Below, in pieces: positions 28,074 to 41,100 of a DNA stretch of 64,000 nucleotides. A program made the translations under genes and the position numbers. Source of the stretch: Crambe crambe (taxonomy: Eukaryota > Porifera > Demospongiae > Poecilosclerida > Crambeidae); contig OZ004582.1 in the NCBI GenBank assembly GCA_963924555.1, positions 4,650,001 to 4,714,000 of the forward strand, in the 5' to 3' direction. Under the pieces are notes generated by a model. It did not search any database. It was given only the letters and a program-made list of their open reading frames with translations, and was not told where the DNA came from. The number at the start of each line of letters is the position of its first letter. Positions within the stretch are counted from its first letter, which is position 1.

Positions 28074-31000
28074 ATGGAAAAGGGATTGACAAGCATTTTC
28101 CTGCTAACATATTGGATTACTACTAGCTGTAAGTTTTTAAATTAAGTTTAGTTCTTGAGTAGCCCACTAATTTTTTTAAAAAAGTACTGCGATGTCACAT
28201 GATACATCAGGTGGTACACATAATTATGTATGTACTTACATGCATTGCTATGAGCATGTGCAGTTCAAAAACATTGCATTTCTATTGCTTGGACAATGCC
28301 AGTCACTAGCTATTCTGACTGAAATAATGTTCCTAGACATTATCTAGCTAGGCCTGCTCATTTCTGAAAGAGTTCATTCACTTATTGAAAGAAAGAAAGA
28401 AAGAGAAAGAAAGAATACTTCAGCTCAAGTACGTATTGGTAGCCTGCTAGCATCATACCTAGCCTCGTCCCCAGGCTCTAAAATTTTGCGGAGGCGGACA
28501 AAAGAGCCTGGTACCCACTGTTTGTGCATGTGCCAATTTTTCCCCCTAATTGGGGGAAATTGTAATCTCTCAGTAATCTTCATGATGCAATACTGCTGAA
28601 TCAGCACTGCAGCAGACTAGCTCTAGTTCACCAGTTCTTCTTCGCGGACAGAGTCAGCGTGTTTGTGTTTACGTGCTGGGACAATCCCACCTAGTACTGA
28701 ACAAGGAGCAGCAGCAAGCAATTCTTTCCGTTCATTTGTTCGTTGGGGAATAGTGCAGAGCTGAGGCTGTAATCATCTCTTGATTAAAGGAGAGTGGCTT
28801 TCTTGCCACTATGAATAGTTTTAGAAATACCAGTCTTATCTTCTCTTCTCCAGAGAATTTACATTGGTATCTTATGCGCATGCTCATACACGTATTTACA
28901 TGCTGTGATATCACACACCGTCATAAAGTGTAATAGGCGGGACACTTACATAAAATTTTTGGCGCATGCGCAAACAGTGGATACCAGGCTCTATTTTCTG
29001 CCTCCGCATAATTTTAGAGCCTGGGTACGAGGCTAGCATCATACCATTATCACTTTCATAGTGTTTACTCATTTGATTCTGGGGATCATGTTTATGTATC
29101 TCAACATACCATGATTACAACAGTAGTGTGCTATTCTATATTGTGTATCAAGATTCCAATCATAATAAACTAGTGATAGCATGTATGGCTAACCCTCTAC
29201 AAGAACAGTATGGGATGGATATAATATGTACATGTATCTTTGAATCCCATGATGCTTTAGTCTAAAACTTTGGAATAATTATTTATAGTAGATAAAGTAA
29301 TTGGTATAGTGGTCAGGTTGTACTGTCATTAGGGGAGTTCCTAGACCCCCTTGCCCAGTAAAGCAAAAAATTAATTCATATTTTTTGGAAGACCCTATGT
29401 TTTGGCCAATCAGTCACCATTACTTATGAAGTCCTCCACATTTTGAACATCAATTTTACACATGATTGAGCCAACATTTAGCTGGAGTGTGGCGAATTAT
29501 GCTAGAGTGGTTCATTATTTGTCAGAGTATGTGGGCTGGCTTGTAGCTACCTGTGGTCATTTCATTAAATATGCACTGTTTCAGCTTTATCAAGCTGTGT
29601 GTCATTGGTCTGAAGAACCTTGGTTATAGTGCATGCTATGGCCAGTATTATGATAAGTTCATAACAAACATTTCATCATTAATACTGATGCCTCCTTTAT
29701 TAGGTGCTGTGACCCTGTTTCCTCCCGTACATCTTGCTTGTGATGGAGAAGAAGTAGAGTTCACTTGTACCACTAGGCAGAGATTTGTGCGCTGGAATAT
29801 TACTACTCCTCAAATGAACTACCATACTCAAGATTCGACTCAGTTTCATCTGGGAAGGATGCCTCCCTTCACCACACAGGATGGTGTATTTACATTCAGA
29901 ACAGTGTCTTATAATAGTTCCACTATGGAACTAGTGACTACTGTTAGTGTGAATGCCAGTTGGGAACTAGGTGGAACTATGGTGCAATGTCTTGAGTTCA
30001 TATCAGGAGAGATCAGGAAGGAAACTGCAATCATGAGAGTCACAGGTGATTCTGAATACATTCTATAGAACTTTAGTATTTTCTGTCTAATACAAAACAC
30101 TATTATGGATTCTTTCATCCAAATAATAGCTATGTAAATAATTATTGGGAAATTATTGTTATTTTTGTTGTTTACAGCTCACATTTACACTATTTTGTAC
30201 AAGTGATTAATTTTCATTGAACATGACCACAAAAATAAATCAACATCGAAAATTTCCCAATCTATGGTAGTTACCATGTGATACTAAAGTGTGAAACAAC
30301 TAATAATCCAATATTAATGTGACATGGTGTAACATATAGAGCAAAAGTTGACCCCATATCCTTCTTCATCCATACCCTTGTTTGCTTGGTTTTTTGAGTA
30401 ACATATTGCGGGTTATCCTTACATTTTTTTTCCATTTTATTTTTTCCTTTATTTCTACATGCTTGCAGGTGTACCTACACCATTTAATCTGACACTTCCT
30501 ACTACCTTGGATCTGGAATTTGGGAGGACTAGCATTACAGCTGTTAATGTGTCCTGGACACAACAGGATGGTGCGGACTACGATATCTTCATTAGTCCAC
30601 CTATTCCATACAATAATACTTCAAGGACTAGCATAATCATACCCAATGTCCCCTTCAATGTCCAGTACAATGTCACTGTAGTGGCTCACAGATGTCATGG
30701 CAACTACACTTCATCTGCCACACTAAGTTACAGTGAGTCTATGATTTGCTTTATGTAATGAATGGGAAATTTTTATGTACATACATGATTCATTTTGAGC
30801 CAAATTCAAAAGACAGATGAGTGTTGGTTTATTGTTAGCTATGAATATAGAGACCATAATTATGTTGCCCACGGTTACGGACAGAAAATGAGAATGTCTA
30901 TAGGGAAAGTATTTAACTTTAAGTCTATAATATGCACACTGTAATATTTTTGTAGCTCGCTGTATCTTTCCTTCCATCAATCCTACGCGTGTGAGACTGG

Positions 31001-31975
31001 TACCTGATGTTATGGGTGTGGCATCATCCCCTGAGGGCGGTGTCATCTCCTTCTCGTGTATTAGAGCATCTCAAGTACTGGTTGGTATGAATAATGCCAC
31101 ATGTGTTGAGGGCGTGTGGAATTGGCCAGGTGATATTGGTGCTGTAACATGCAGAGGTGGGTCATAGCTACAATGCACAATTGCTTGTGGTATAATAATA
31201 ATGTGGTATGCAGGCGAGTGTGGGCTTCCTGTACTTGGTGATGATGTGGTATTTGTAGATAACTTCACTACTACATCAGAAGGATCTTCCTTCAACTTCT
31301 CTTGTGCTGATGGTTTGAGTCCCACTCCCATCATCAATACGATTTGCACAGCAGACAGTTTCTGGAGTCCAGATCCTGAACATTTCAGGTGTATCAATGC
31401 TAGTGCTATCTCAACCACTACCACTGTTATGACAACTGGTATAAAATGATTTATTTTGAGTATGTAGTTAATAACACTTTATCCCAATTCAACTTCAGTT
31501 TGGCAATTGTACTGAGTGAACTACATGAATGTTCACTCAATGCTTGAATTTTTAGGTACATACAGTAGCTGCTAGATTATTGAATGAATCTGAAATATAT
31601 CTACTTTAACCAAGCAGTTACGTGGACAAATGAGGTGCCAGATAATGAAGCTTGCTTATTGTGTAGAAGATTAAAAAATTATATTATCATAAAGTATAAC
31701 TACATGACTTTTTCTTTCTTTCAGCCCTTATTAACGAAGCACCTCCGATGTCCACATTAACTATACTGACTGTGATATGCAGCATTGCATTTTTTATTGT
31801 GGGACTGGTTGGTGGGATTGCTTGTGGTTGTCTGGTCGCATACTGCTGTAATGGAGACAAACACAACCTCCAACCCAGCCAGCCTCCACTTGCTCCGTTT
31901 TATGAGGACATTATACTCCCAGCTAAAGAAGAACTGGAACTAAAGGACAATGTAGCATATGGACACTTCAAGTGA
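28074..31975 (+). CDS. Receptor B: Ig-FN3-CCP-CCP membrane protein
   Basis: Exons are 28074-28128 (signal peptide MEKGLTSIFLLTYW), 29704-30045 (Ig-like), 30469-30732 (FN3), 30956-31156 (CCP1), 31214-31438 (CCP2) and 31725-31975 (TM and tail, TGA), giving 445 residues. All junctions are phase 1 and no break is seen. CCP1 is three residues longer than in A and E and more diverged (VWNWPGDIGAVTC). CCP2 keeps four Cys and Trp. Unlike A and E, an intron separates CCP2 from the TM exon. The tail has FYEDIILPAKEELELK and DNVAYGHFK. A 576 bp transposon (28,460-29,035) lies in intron 1. B is the most diverged of the intact copies, so it is probably the oldest separate member of the family in this window. 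Ligand and pathway are unknown. Confidence 0.87.
28460..29035. mobile_element. 576 bp CCTCGT-family element in receptor B intron 1
   Basis: Ends TAGCCTCGTCCCCAGGCT and AGCCTGGGTACGAGGCTA, with inner matches including GCGCATGCGCAAACAGTGG at the right. The flanking duplication GCATCATACC is 10 bp on both sides (9 bp in its relatives). No ZAD-like or helicase fragment is recognised inside. It is a non-autonomous relative of the 6.9 kb transposon. Confidence 0.88.
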
Positions 31976-34944
31976 ATTCATTTTAATATTATATTGGTTG
32001 TTAATATTGTGTGTAACATTCATTTTGGACGACATTTCATTATTGTTACGTCAGATATGTTGATAAAAAACATATTAGTAATGCTTGTGCATTCATGAAA
32101 AGGCTTGGTTTGACATGTTAATGAATTAGCTGCATCATTTTTTTGTCTTCTTGAATTATATACCTGTTAGCAAAAATTAATGTCTTCTAGTGAGTTACAG
32201 AAGGCTAAACTATGAAGAACCCAGCTGCAGAGAACCTGATACATAATATACAAGTTCCTGAATTGAATACCAGGAATGCAGGAATTTTAGATAGGTAGGG
32301 TTGCAGGACTGGTGTTTGGGAGTAACATTGCAGTTACATTTCTCCAGGAGTTGGGCTTGCCACTGGAAGGAGTACAGAAATCTCTGTACATTATCAGTAA
32401 AGCCATCACTAAGTCATTCAAGATTCATCCATAACCTATCCTGTCTATTTTTTAATTTTTTTTTTGCGGTTAGCTAGCTAGCTATGTCTATCTTTCATTG
32501 TCTGTGTCAACGCTTTTCATATTTCCCTTTTGTTTTCCTTGTTTGTTTTTTCTTGTGCCCGAATGTAGTTCTTTTTTCCCCTATCCCCCCCCCCCTCCCC
32601 ACTAAGCACTAAATTGTGTGAAAAACAAACTCCAAAACACATCTCACATGTGGTGTTGCATAGTGCACAGGTATGATTGTTAAAGGAAATGGCTAAAAGG
32701 TTTTTTTAATGTGTGACCTTAAAAGTATATTCAGAATGTATCATGAATACATTAGACATTTTCCAAGAGACCTCTTTGAAGCGGTCACAGGTGTGATTGT
32801 TAACAGTTAGTATGCACTGAGTTATCTAATGTGTGACCTTGAAAGTACAAGCCAAAGTACAGTGCAATACAGATGTGTCGTAATATTTTTCCTATGTGCA
32901 TGGTGCAAAGGTGTGATTGTTAAAAAAAATAACAACAGAGTTATCTAATGTCATCTTGAAAGTATAAACCAACTGTACAATAATAATTATGGATGTGTCA
33001 ATCATGTATTCATACCACTTTGACTGCTGTAGGTAGGCCTTAAGATTGTTAAGCCTGTAGTAAGCACATTGGGTCCTAGAAATTTGTAGTTTACATAATC
33101 AGCTATTATGCCTAATGTAATGTTTACATACATGGAACACTGAAAGTAGTGAATCAACACAACCTAACAGTGTATGCATTATGCTGGAAATTCCAGTAGC
33201 TAACACCATTCATCTGTGACCACTACTTTCAATGTTCCACCATCAAAAACAGAAACACAAGTCAAGTAAAATGACTGTGCACCATTTTAGAGGCCTGGTG
33301 CACCATTTTAGAAGCCTGGTTTGGAAACAAAGAGGGGGCATAGTTTTGGAAGACCCATATTGGCTTCACTGGCAGGCTACCGCTTTTGAACTTAAATTAT
33401 TTTGTAATGTCACTAAATAGCTTCTGCACAAACTTGAATCGAAGAATCAAATGGTGTGCATACCCAAAAAATTTTGTTGTAGCACATGCAAAAGTAACAG
33501 GTGTGATCATTATCACAGTTAGCATGCACGAGTTGTGATACACAGACATTGGTAAAATGAATGTGTAGATTCTTTGACAATTTTGCTAAGGCACTTTAGT
33601 TAAGTTAGCCCATACATGTTCATACCACTTTATATAGAGCAGAAACATAAGTTATCAAGGAAAAATAGACGTCACTAAGCAAGTGGGCTAGTTAGTTTAC
33701 TATTGCTCAGATCCAAACAAAACCAAACAAAGCAAAACACAAGAAATACTCACTAATGACTACATAGCATGTTAACGGGGGGGGGGGGGGGGGGGGGGGG
33801 GGGGGAATATGCCAAAGTGACAGTAATACAACAGGTAGCTAAAACACACTGGGTTCCACTAATTGTTCAGCCCCCATATTCATGGAATAGGGATTAAAGA
33901 TGATATAAAAGAGCAAACACAGTAGATATGGTTAAAAAAGGGATCATTTCAGGCACCATGGTTTTGTAGTCGGATATGCATGTTCCTTATTGGTGTTAGA
34001 GTTCCCACAGATCAGCTTAATTTTTTAATTGCCAAGTATACAGTGGAACTTCTAACATGAGCATGAAAAGATAGATGGTTGCTCGGTAAACATCCTCAAG
34101 GAACGGGTAGTTAGCGGAATACTTAATGCTATAGCTATTAGCACTCCTAGTGCCTTCACCAATGTGGACAAGCTGCATGCATTATAACACGTCTTGTAAT
34201 TTCAATTTTGCATGCATAATGTGGTCACTGGTAGCTAGCAGTGTGTCTGGGCTGGATCCAGGATTTTTAGATAGGTAGGGTTGCAGGACTAAGAGCACAA
34301 ACACTGTATCATAAGGAAAGGTGCAAGAAAGAGCATATTTATTTGGAGAAGACCCATGTTGGCTTCACTGGTACTCAAACTCGAAGTGACACATGCAAGG
34401 TCACACCTCAAATCACAGTTAGTATGCACTGAGTTGTGTGACCTTGAAAATGTAAGCCAAAGTGCTCCAAAAGATATCTTTGAAGTGGTCACAGGTGTGA
34501 TCGTAAAAGAAAATCAGTTAGTATGCACCAAGTTATCTCCAATGTGTGACCTTGAAAGTGAAAGCCAAAATGGATGTATCATGTATACATTTTCTTTGAC
34601 CATAGCCTTAGATGATAGAGTAGCTAACCGCATTGGTTCCTAGCTTAGACATGTAACATGTTCTCTCTTCTAATTACATTAATTTAGAGGAGAAACACAA
34701 GTTGCCAAAGAAAAATAGACATGGCTAAGTAAATTGCATTGTCATTTTTTAATAGCCTGGGAACAAAAAGGGGGTTGAATCCCACCGGATCCAGCCCTGT
34801 GTATAAGTGCTACACTCAATACTAATTTTAAGACTGTCTGCAGGCAAGTTTGGGGTAGAAGCTGGAGTGTTTGGGGTAGAAGCTTCTACCCTACCTACCC
34901 CCAGTAGATAGAACCCTGATAATAACTATAGGTTGATTTGCCCT
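31976..34944. other. Repeat-rich intergenic region
   Basis: No gene is supported. Degenerate repeats contain acaggtgtgattgttaa together with atgtgtgaccttgaaagt; they recur near 32,665, 32,785, 32,905, 33,495, 34,385 and 34,490, forming a loose array of 110-170 bp units. A run of about 29 G lies at 33,777-33,805. A motif gataggtagggttgcaggac appears at both 32,291 and 34,271. Confidence 0.6.
34247..34798. mobile_element. Possible element with GGGCTGGATCC ends
   Basis: GGGCTGGATCCAGGAT near 34,249 faces ATCCCACCGGATCCAGCCC near 34,798 as an imperfect inverted repeat. Part of the acaggtgtgat array lies inside. The target duplication is unclear and no coding sequence is seen. Confidence 0.4.
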
Positions 34945-35131
34945 TTCTGCGCACGCGGGATCGGTGCCCGGGCCCCGCCCCCTGAGGGCGGGCGGCGCGG
35001 GCGAGCAAAGTCTAGCGCGCGCTGACCCTTTACCTAGCTACCTAGTACCTAGTACAGGGGCGGGCGCGCGAGACTGCCTTCGATCTTCGATCGGGTCACA
35101 GAACGTCATATGCTTAATATTTTGCCCTGAG
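34945..35131 (+). promoter_or_regulatory. CpG-dense patch upstream of receptor 2b
   Basis: About 150 bp of very GC-rich, CpG-dense sequence (for example CGGTGCCCGGGCCCCGCCCC and GCGGGCGGCGCGGGCG) ends just before the start codon at 35,132, in otherwise AT-rich DNA. It is probably a CpG-type promoter. The shorter patch before 2a is its likely counterpart. Confidence 0.55.
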
Positions 35132-38100
35132 ATGGAGATCTGGTTGAGTTTAGTGTTTTATGCGACAATTGCATCTGTGCCAGTGCCTTTACTTGGTCAA
35201 CCAAACAGTAAGTTTCTAGCTATCCTTGGAGGCTAGTGTGCATGGAAGAGCTGCACAGCTGCACAACATATGCGGACAAGCACTGGTTTGGGGTGTAGAA
35301 CTATTTATATAGCTATCAGCATTGAGTCCTCTTTGGGCCCCCAAAGTCCCTGAAGCTGATCACAAAACATTGAGTCACAGCTGGCTTGTGTACATACATT
35401 ATACAAACACAAGCTTTTATTTATTTATACAATGTCCCCTAGCATTGTGATGGCATGCCCAAACTATATCAGCATGTTTTGCATGTCAAATGTGTGCACT
35501 GAGGCCTCACACTTGGTGCTTTCCATTAATTTCTGTGATGTAGCAAGTCCATCTTTGCCAGTTGGCAAACCCAGGTAGGTGGCACCTAGTCTCACGTAGC
35601 CAGACCCTCTACCAACTCAAGGTCTGGTAAACCTTGTGGTTCTTGCTTAGTCAACAAACAAAAACTAACCAAGCATTAAGCCGCATGGTTATGAATATCA
35701 TTATTGCTCACCACACACTACTATGCATACTAACTGGGTTTATAATTATACCCATTATTTGTTATCCACTTATCTGGTCCGAAAAAATGGTGGACCAGCA
35801 GAACCAATCTGTTATGTGAAGTTTCCCAGACCCTTTCTCTTCTTGAGTTGGTAAAGGGTCTGGGTGGCACCTATGTCTGTCTTAATCTATTTATGCTTAT
35901 AAGCTATATATTAGATCAGCTGTTTAATAACTCCCCATATTTATTATTACACTCACCAGTGGTGAGATGATTGATATTTCACTTGCCTCCAGCTCGTGAA
36001 ATATCTTCCTGTATTTCTAGCTGACTCGTGTAATGTCTATGCATGCATGGTGAGCTCCTTAAATTGGAAGACATGTTCTACAGTGATAATGAAATGTATC
36101 TGCTCAGTAATCATTCAACCATCAAGATTTAATTAGCCCTGGATAAAAGCTGCCATACAAGTGCAAGAATCAGTTGTGTAAAGGTGTCTTGTGTGGTGGT
36201 TGTTAACTTCTGTCTTTCATTGCAGTAAGTATAAGTTTTGGCCGAGTGTGTGCTAGTGAAAGGATAACTTTGTACTGTGTCGGTGAAGAGGCAATAGAGT
36301 GGACTGGTACTCAAGTTATAGGATTAGGCAGTATTTCATTTCGACTAGAAGCTAATACACCTGGACAGACAGAAAGTAGAGGGAATGCAACTGCAGCGTT
36401 TGTGAATGTTACTAACAGAACTATCAACTCGTCATTGACTTACAATGCAAATGATGGAGTGATCATCATCTGTGCTGATGGCAATGGAGAGTCTTCAAAA
36501 TATGTTCATCCATTATATCAGCGTAGGTTATGATTTAGTGATGTACCATAATAATTTCATTATAATGTGGTTCAAAGTCAAGGTTGCCATAGCATTGGCT
36601 AGGTTACCATAACATTTTGTGGCTATCAGTCCCATTTCTTGTTATGCTATAAGTGCTGTATCATATCAACTGATGCCAGAGAGTTATAGCACTCAATTTG
36701 ATTGACTTCACATGCATACATGTATTCTACCAACTAACTCAATACATCTACATGCCAATAATTAACTGTCACAATAATAATTGATAGGGCCTGGACTTCT
36801 TTCACCTTCCTTTGATGATCAGGGTGATCGATATACTCTATCTTGGGACAAACCAATGAATTCAGAGGAGTACATCTTTAGGAACTACATCATCACTATA
36901 AGAAGAAGTGACTCTGACACACCTCAGACAATTACCATTGAAGATGAAGACACTACTTTTGTAAATGGTGCATTTGATCGTGGCACTAACTATAGTTTTG
37001 CTTTAGTCACTACTAGTTCCTGTGAACAAAGTGAGTCAGTTCCATTTCGTATTGGAGCAAGTGAAGTTGAACCACCACAGGGACTAGCCCCTCAAGCTGA
37101 TCTATCACTTGGTGAGTTTGTTATTCTACTATAAAGGGGTTAATCTCCTAGCTAATTAACCCTCAGCACATAAACAAGGGTTATAGTACTCAGTTGTGTG
37201 TCTCTGTCTGTCTGTCTGTCTCTGTTACAGCCACAACCTCAACACTAGCGATAAGAATGCTTCAGTCTATAAAATTGTGTTGTGAATAAAGGCTTAGTTC
37301 CAGAAAGAAAGGTACTGTTGATTTATTTTTGGGGTCATGTTCAACAGCCACATGAAATTTAATTACCTTGTGCTAATTATAAGTAAGCTGTAGCAACGAA
37401 AATGAAAATTGAAAATACGAATTATTATTTCCTGATTTAGCTAATACCTCAACTTCACAGCCAGGTTGCGATTAGAATTCAAATACGAATTATTATTTCC
37501 TGATTTAGCTAATACCTCAACTTCACAGCCAGGTTGCGATTAGAATTCTTCAACTTTACCCTCAACAATATGTAGACAATACCTTCCTGTGTTTTAATTG
37601 CTAGCTTTACTCAGAAAGAAGGCAAGAATGTACAACCCTTGCTCCATTCAATATGTTACTCTATGTTTGTTGACCATTACCTCCTCATGTAATAATATAA
37701 GTGTAGAATGATGCAACTGATTCAAAATGAAAGTGTAGATGGTGTACTTAGCTTCTTCAGCTGATCAATGATCTGATGCCTTCACACACTGATAGTTGCA
37801 CTGTTTTATTTCATTCTATAATGTACTTAGAGAAGAATAAGTGTGGCCTATGATATGATACTTTGCCATTTACAAGAGATGTTAGTATCACTTCATTATT
37901 ATTCTTGATTTTTTAACAGGAGCTATGATTGGTATTGGTGTGGGAGTGGGTGTTCCTGCTGCTCTGGTAGTGATGTTGGTAATAGTCGTGGTTATACTGG
38001 TAAGTAATGAACCTCATGGGTATTACTCAGGAGTAAGGGGAGAGTTAGGTGGGGGGTTTGGAAAACGGTGAAAAAAAAGAAAAAGTTGTCTACACCCATT

Positions 38101-41100
38101 AAAACATTGTAGTATACAAAGGTGAGTGTTATGGTTTATATCTCAATATACATAGTTAATGTCACTACAAGAAGCACAAGTTTACCACAGGAATTTATAC
38201 TGCATAACGTGTAACGTACCCTCTAGAGCTCTAGGGTTCTACATCTCAGCCTTTGTAGCATTCTCCTTTTTGAACATCAAAAAAAAAAAAAAAAAAAAAA
38301 GAAGTTTAACAACAACCAATTTATGGCATTTATATATAGCAGAAATAATGTACAGATTGTGAATTAGTGAGTATAATCGTAGGTCTAGAGAACTGAAGAG
38401 AAGGAGAAATGCTAGAATGCCCATACAAAATAAATTACAATTGTGACAGTCGAGGGTAGAAATCAAACTTTATTCACGTTTTAATTAAAGTTTACTTTTG
38501 TCATGACTGATGCTTTACAATAAAATTTTCTGCCTTTCGAACTTTCTTTTTCAAAAGTAGAAAGCGTGAATAAAATTTGATTTCTACCCTCGACTGTCAC
38601 AATTACTAGTGGTAACAAAAGTCTACATGAAAATTGAATTTCCCGATATAATATGGTGACTACATGTATGTATGCAACAATGTTAAGATCAGTGAATTAA
38701 AGTCTATTCTCTCCATGTTTTCATAACAGGTGTTACGAAAGAAATCTTCGCAGAAGTCAAAAGTGAGACTAGCTGATTACCTAAAACAATTCATGTTACA
38801 TAATCTATGGTTGAAGCTACTTTGATTGGTGATACAGTCGAACCTTGGTTATGCACCTCGGTTATCCAGAACCTCATTTATCCAAATTTGGAAATAGTTA
38901 TTAATACATGTACTACAACAGAGGCAGAGATGGCATTTGAAATGGGGGGGGGGGGGGGGAATAATCAAAAAAATTATTTTTTTTTCATTCATCGTACATT
39001 CCTACAAATTCTTTTGCTAAATTCATAAGCATATTTTGTTTAATCGCTTCAGTCATAGTTGAGTGCATGAAAAAAAAGTTGTGGTGTACGATGCATATTT
39101 TATATGTCTGCATATGAGGCATCATCACTAGTTTGGGGCTCACTTTGCTTGCTCCAAATTATTTTCAGTTATCCAGACTAATTCACTTATCCAGCATCCT
39201 AGAAAAAGTAGGTGTCTGGATACTGAGGTTCGACTGTAATGCATGAAGTTCTGCACTTCCAAGGAGCTTATCTTTCATGGATTGGGTATTGAAGGATTTT
39301 TGCGGAATAGAATTTCATAGTAGTTCCTAGGTTCTGCTGATCTGAGACGGAGATCAAGGTACTAACCAGCTAGTAGCTGATTTACACAAAAAGGTCTGGG
39401 AATGAGGCTAGTAAAATACACTTATTTTTGTGGAACACCTTACATGTACCATGTGTGTATTCCTACATAACCAACCTCACTTCATATAAAAGGCATCTCA
39501 TTAATTTAATTTCAGGAAAAGGATAAAGATGTCTCTCGGAAACGTGGAGGTCCTATCGTGGTATGGTCATAATCATCATTTTTTTTGTGTGTTTGTGACA
39601 ACCTTAATGTGCCCGCAATCCCTAAATTGATTAACTCCTATGATGAACACATTTGCTCTTTTTTAAGATACCTTAAAATGCCACAAATTAGTAATCTTAC
39701 ATAGTGGCAGTTCTACTTACAATACACTCTGTTCCAAAATTTTGGGTTCAGAATTCTACTTCTGTTAAATGTTAATTAAAAGGTATTTTCCATACCCCAC
39801 TTGATATAAGTGTCCCATTTGATTTCACAGGAAGAGGGAAAAGATGTCTCTCAAAGTCTTAAAAAGGTATGATTATTATTTTTGTAATCATCTTAACATG
39901 ATACAATGTGTACTTAGTTTATAATAGAGCAATATTTACTTAACCTGCTAAAGCAGAGGTCATTATATCATATGTGTGGGCCATGATGGTATGGGATAAA
40001 AGTTCTGTCGTCACATGGAAACAATGTTAACTAATAGTTCCAACTGGGACTCTACTTTTTGTTTCTTCCCATAGTTATGTCTCTTATTGCTAATATGAAG
40101 TCAGGTTGGTCTGATTCCTGGTTTTTCATAACATGTAGGAGGAAGAAAAGTTAGAAATGAAAGGGCTTATCCCAGAGAAGAAGGTATAGTTTCAATAATA
40201 TAGTATTGTCTCTTTAAATAAAATGAATATTACTATTATAGTGGAACCTCTAAATGTGGACATCTTTGGGACCAACGAAAAGTGTCCTGATTAGATAGGT
40301 GTCCCCACATTTATATTGTGTTGGGACAAGAAAAAGTGTCCTGATTAGTTGCATTTCAGGGAGTCCACATTTAGGGCTGCCTTTGTTGTTAAAAACAAGG
40401 ACAATGAACAAAAATAAAATGAAGAAAACAAAAACAAAACAAAGTAAAAAGAGAAAACAATGAAAAGCACTGAAGTGCTAACCCTCTGCGCACAATAATA
40501 TAATTGTGCATGTGTTTGTAGATATCGAGCAGAGCACCAATGAGGAGGAGTTTTATTTTGAATCAATCATTTATAAATCATTAATTAACTTGCCTTATAG
40601 TGTAGCCTAGTTGGAGTAGGTAATAGTGAGCAGCACAGATTGTGCATTATATGCACGAGTAGACAGACAGACAGAAAAACATGCGCAGAGGGCAAAAACA
40701 ACCAGCAAAATGCTATGCTTGTCAACCTATAATGCTGAATAAGCTTGATACCCCATATCTATTGCTCTAAACTCTCGGAAAAATGAACTTGAAGTTGAAA
40801 GCTAAAAAGAATCATGGAAATTAATTACCAGTACTTATGGTATGTAAAATATTGTGGACTATGCAACTGCAGGAGATGGGCACAAACATAAAGGACGCTG
40901 AGCTTATAGGATCTGAGCTTTCTGAAAGGCTTATTTTGTGCCTCTGAGTCATGTAAAGATGGAACAATATCTAGCCTGCCAGAGAATCAGTTATTTTTAT
41001 TGCTTCTTATTCAATCTCCTGATCGATCTCAATACCTGTATTTTGCACAGTAATGGTTTGGTGCATGCACAAGCAGCAGATACCAGGTTTTGTAAGAGAC

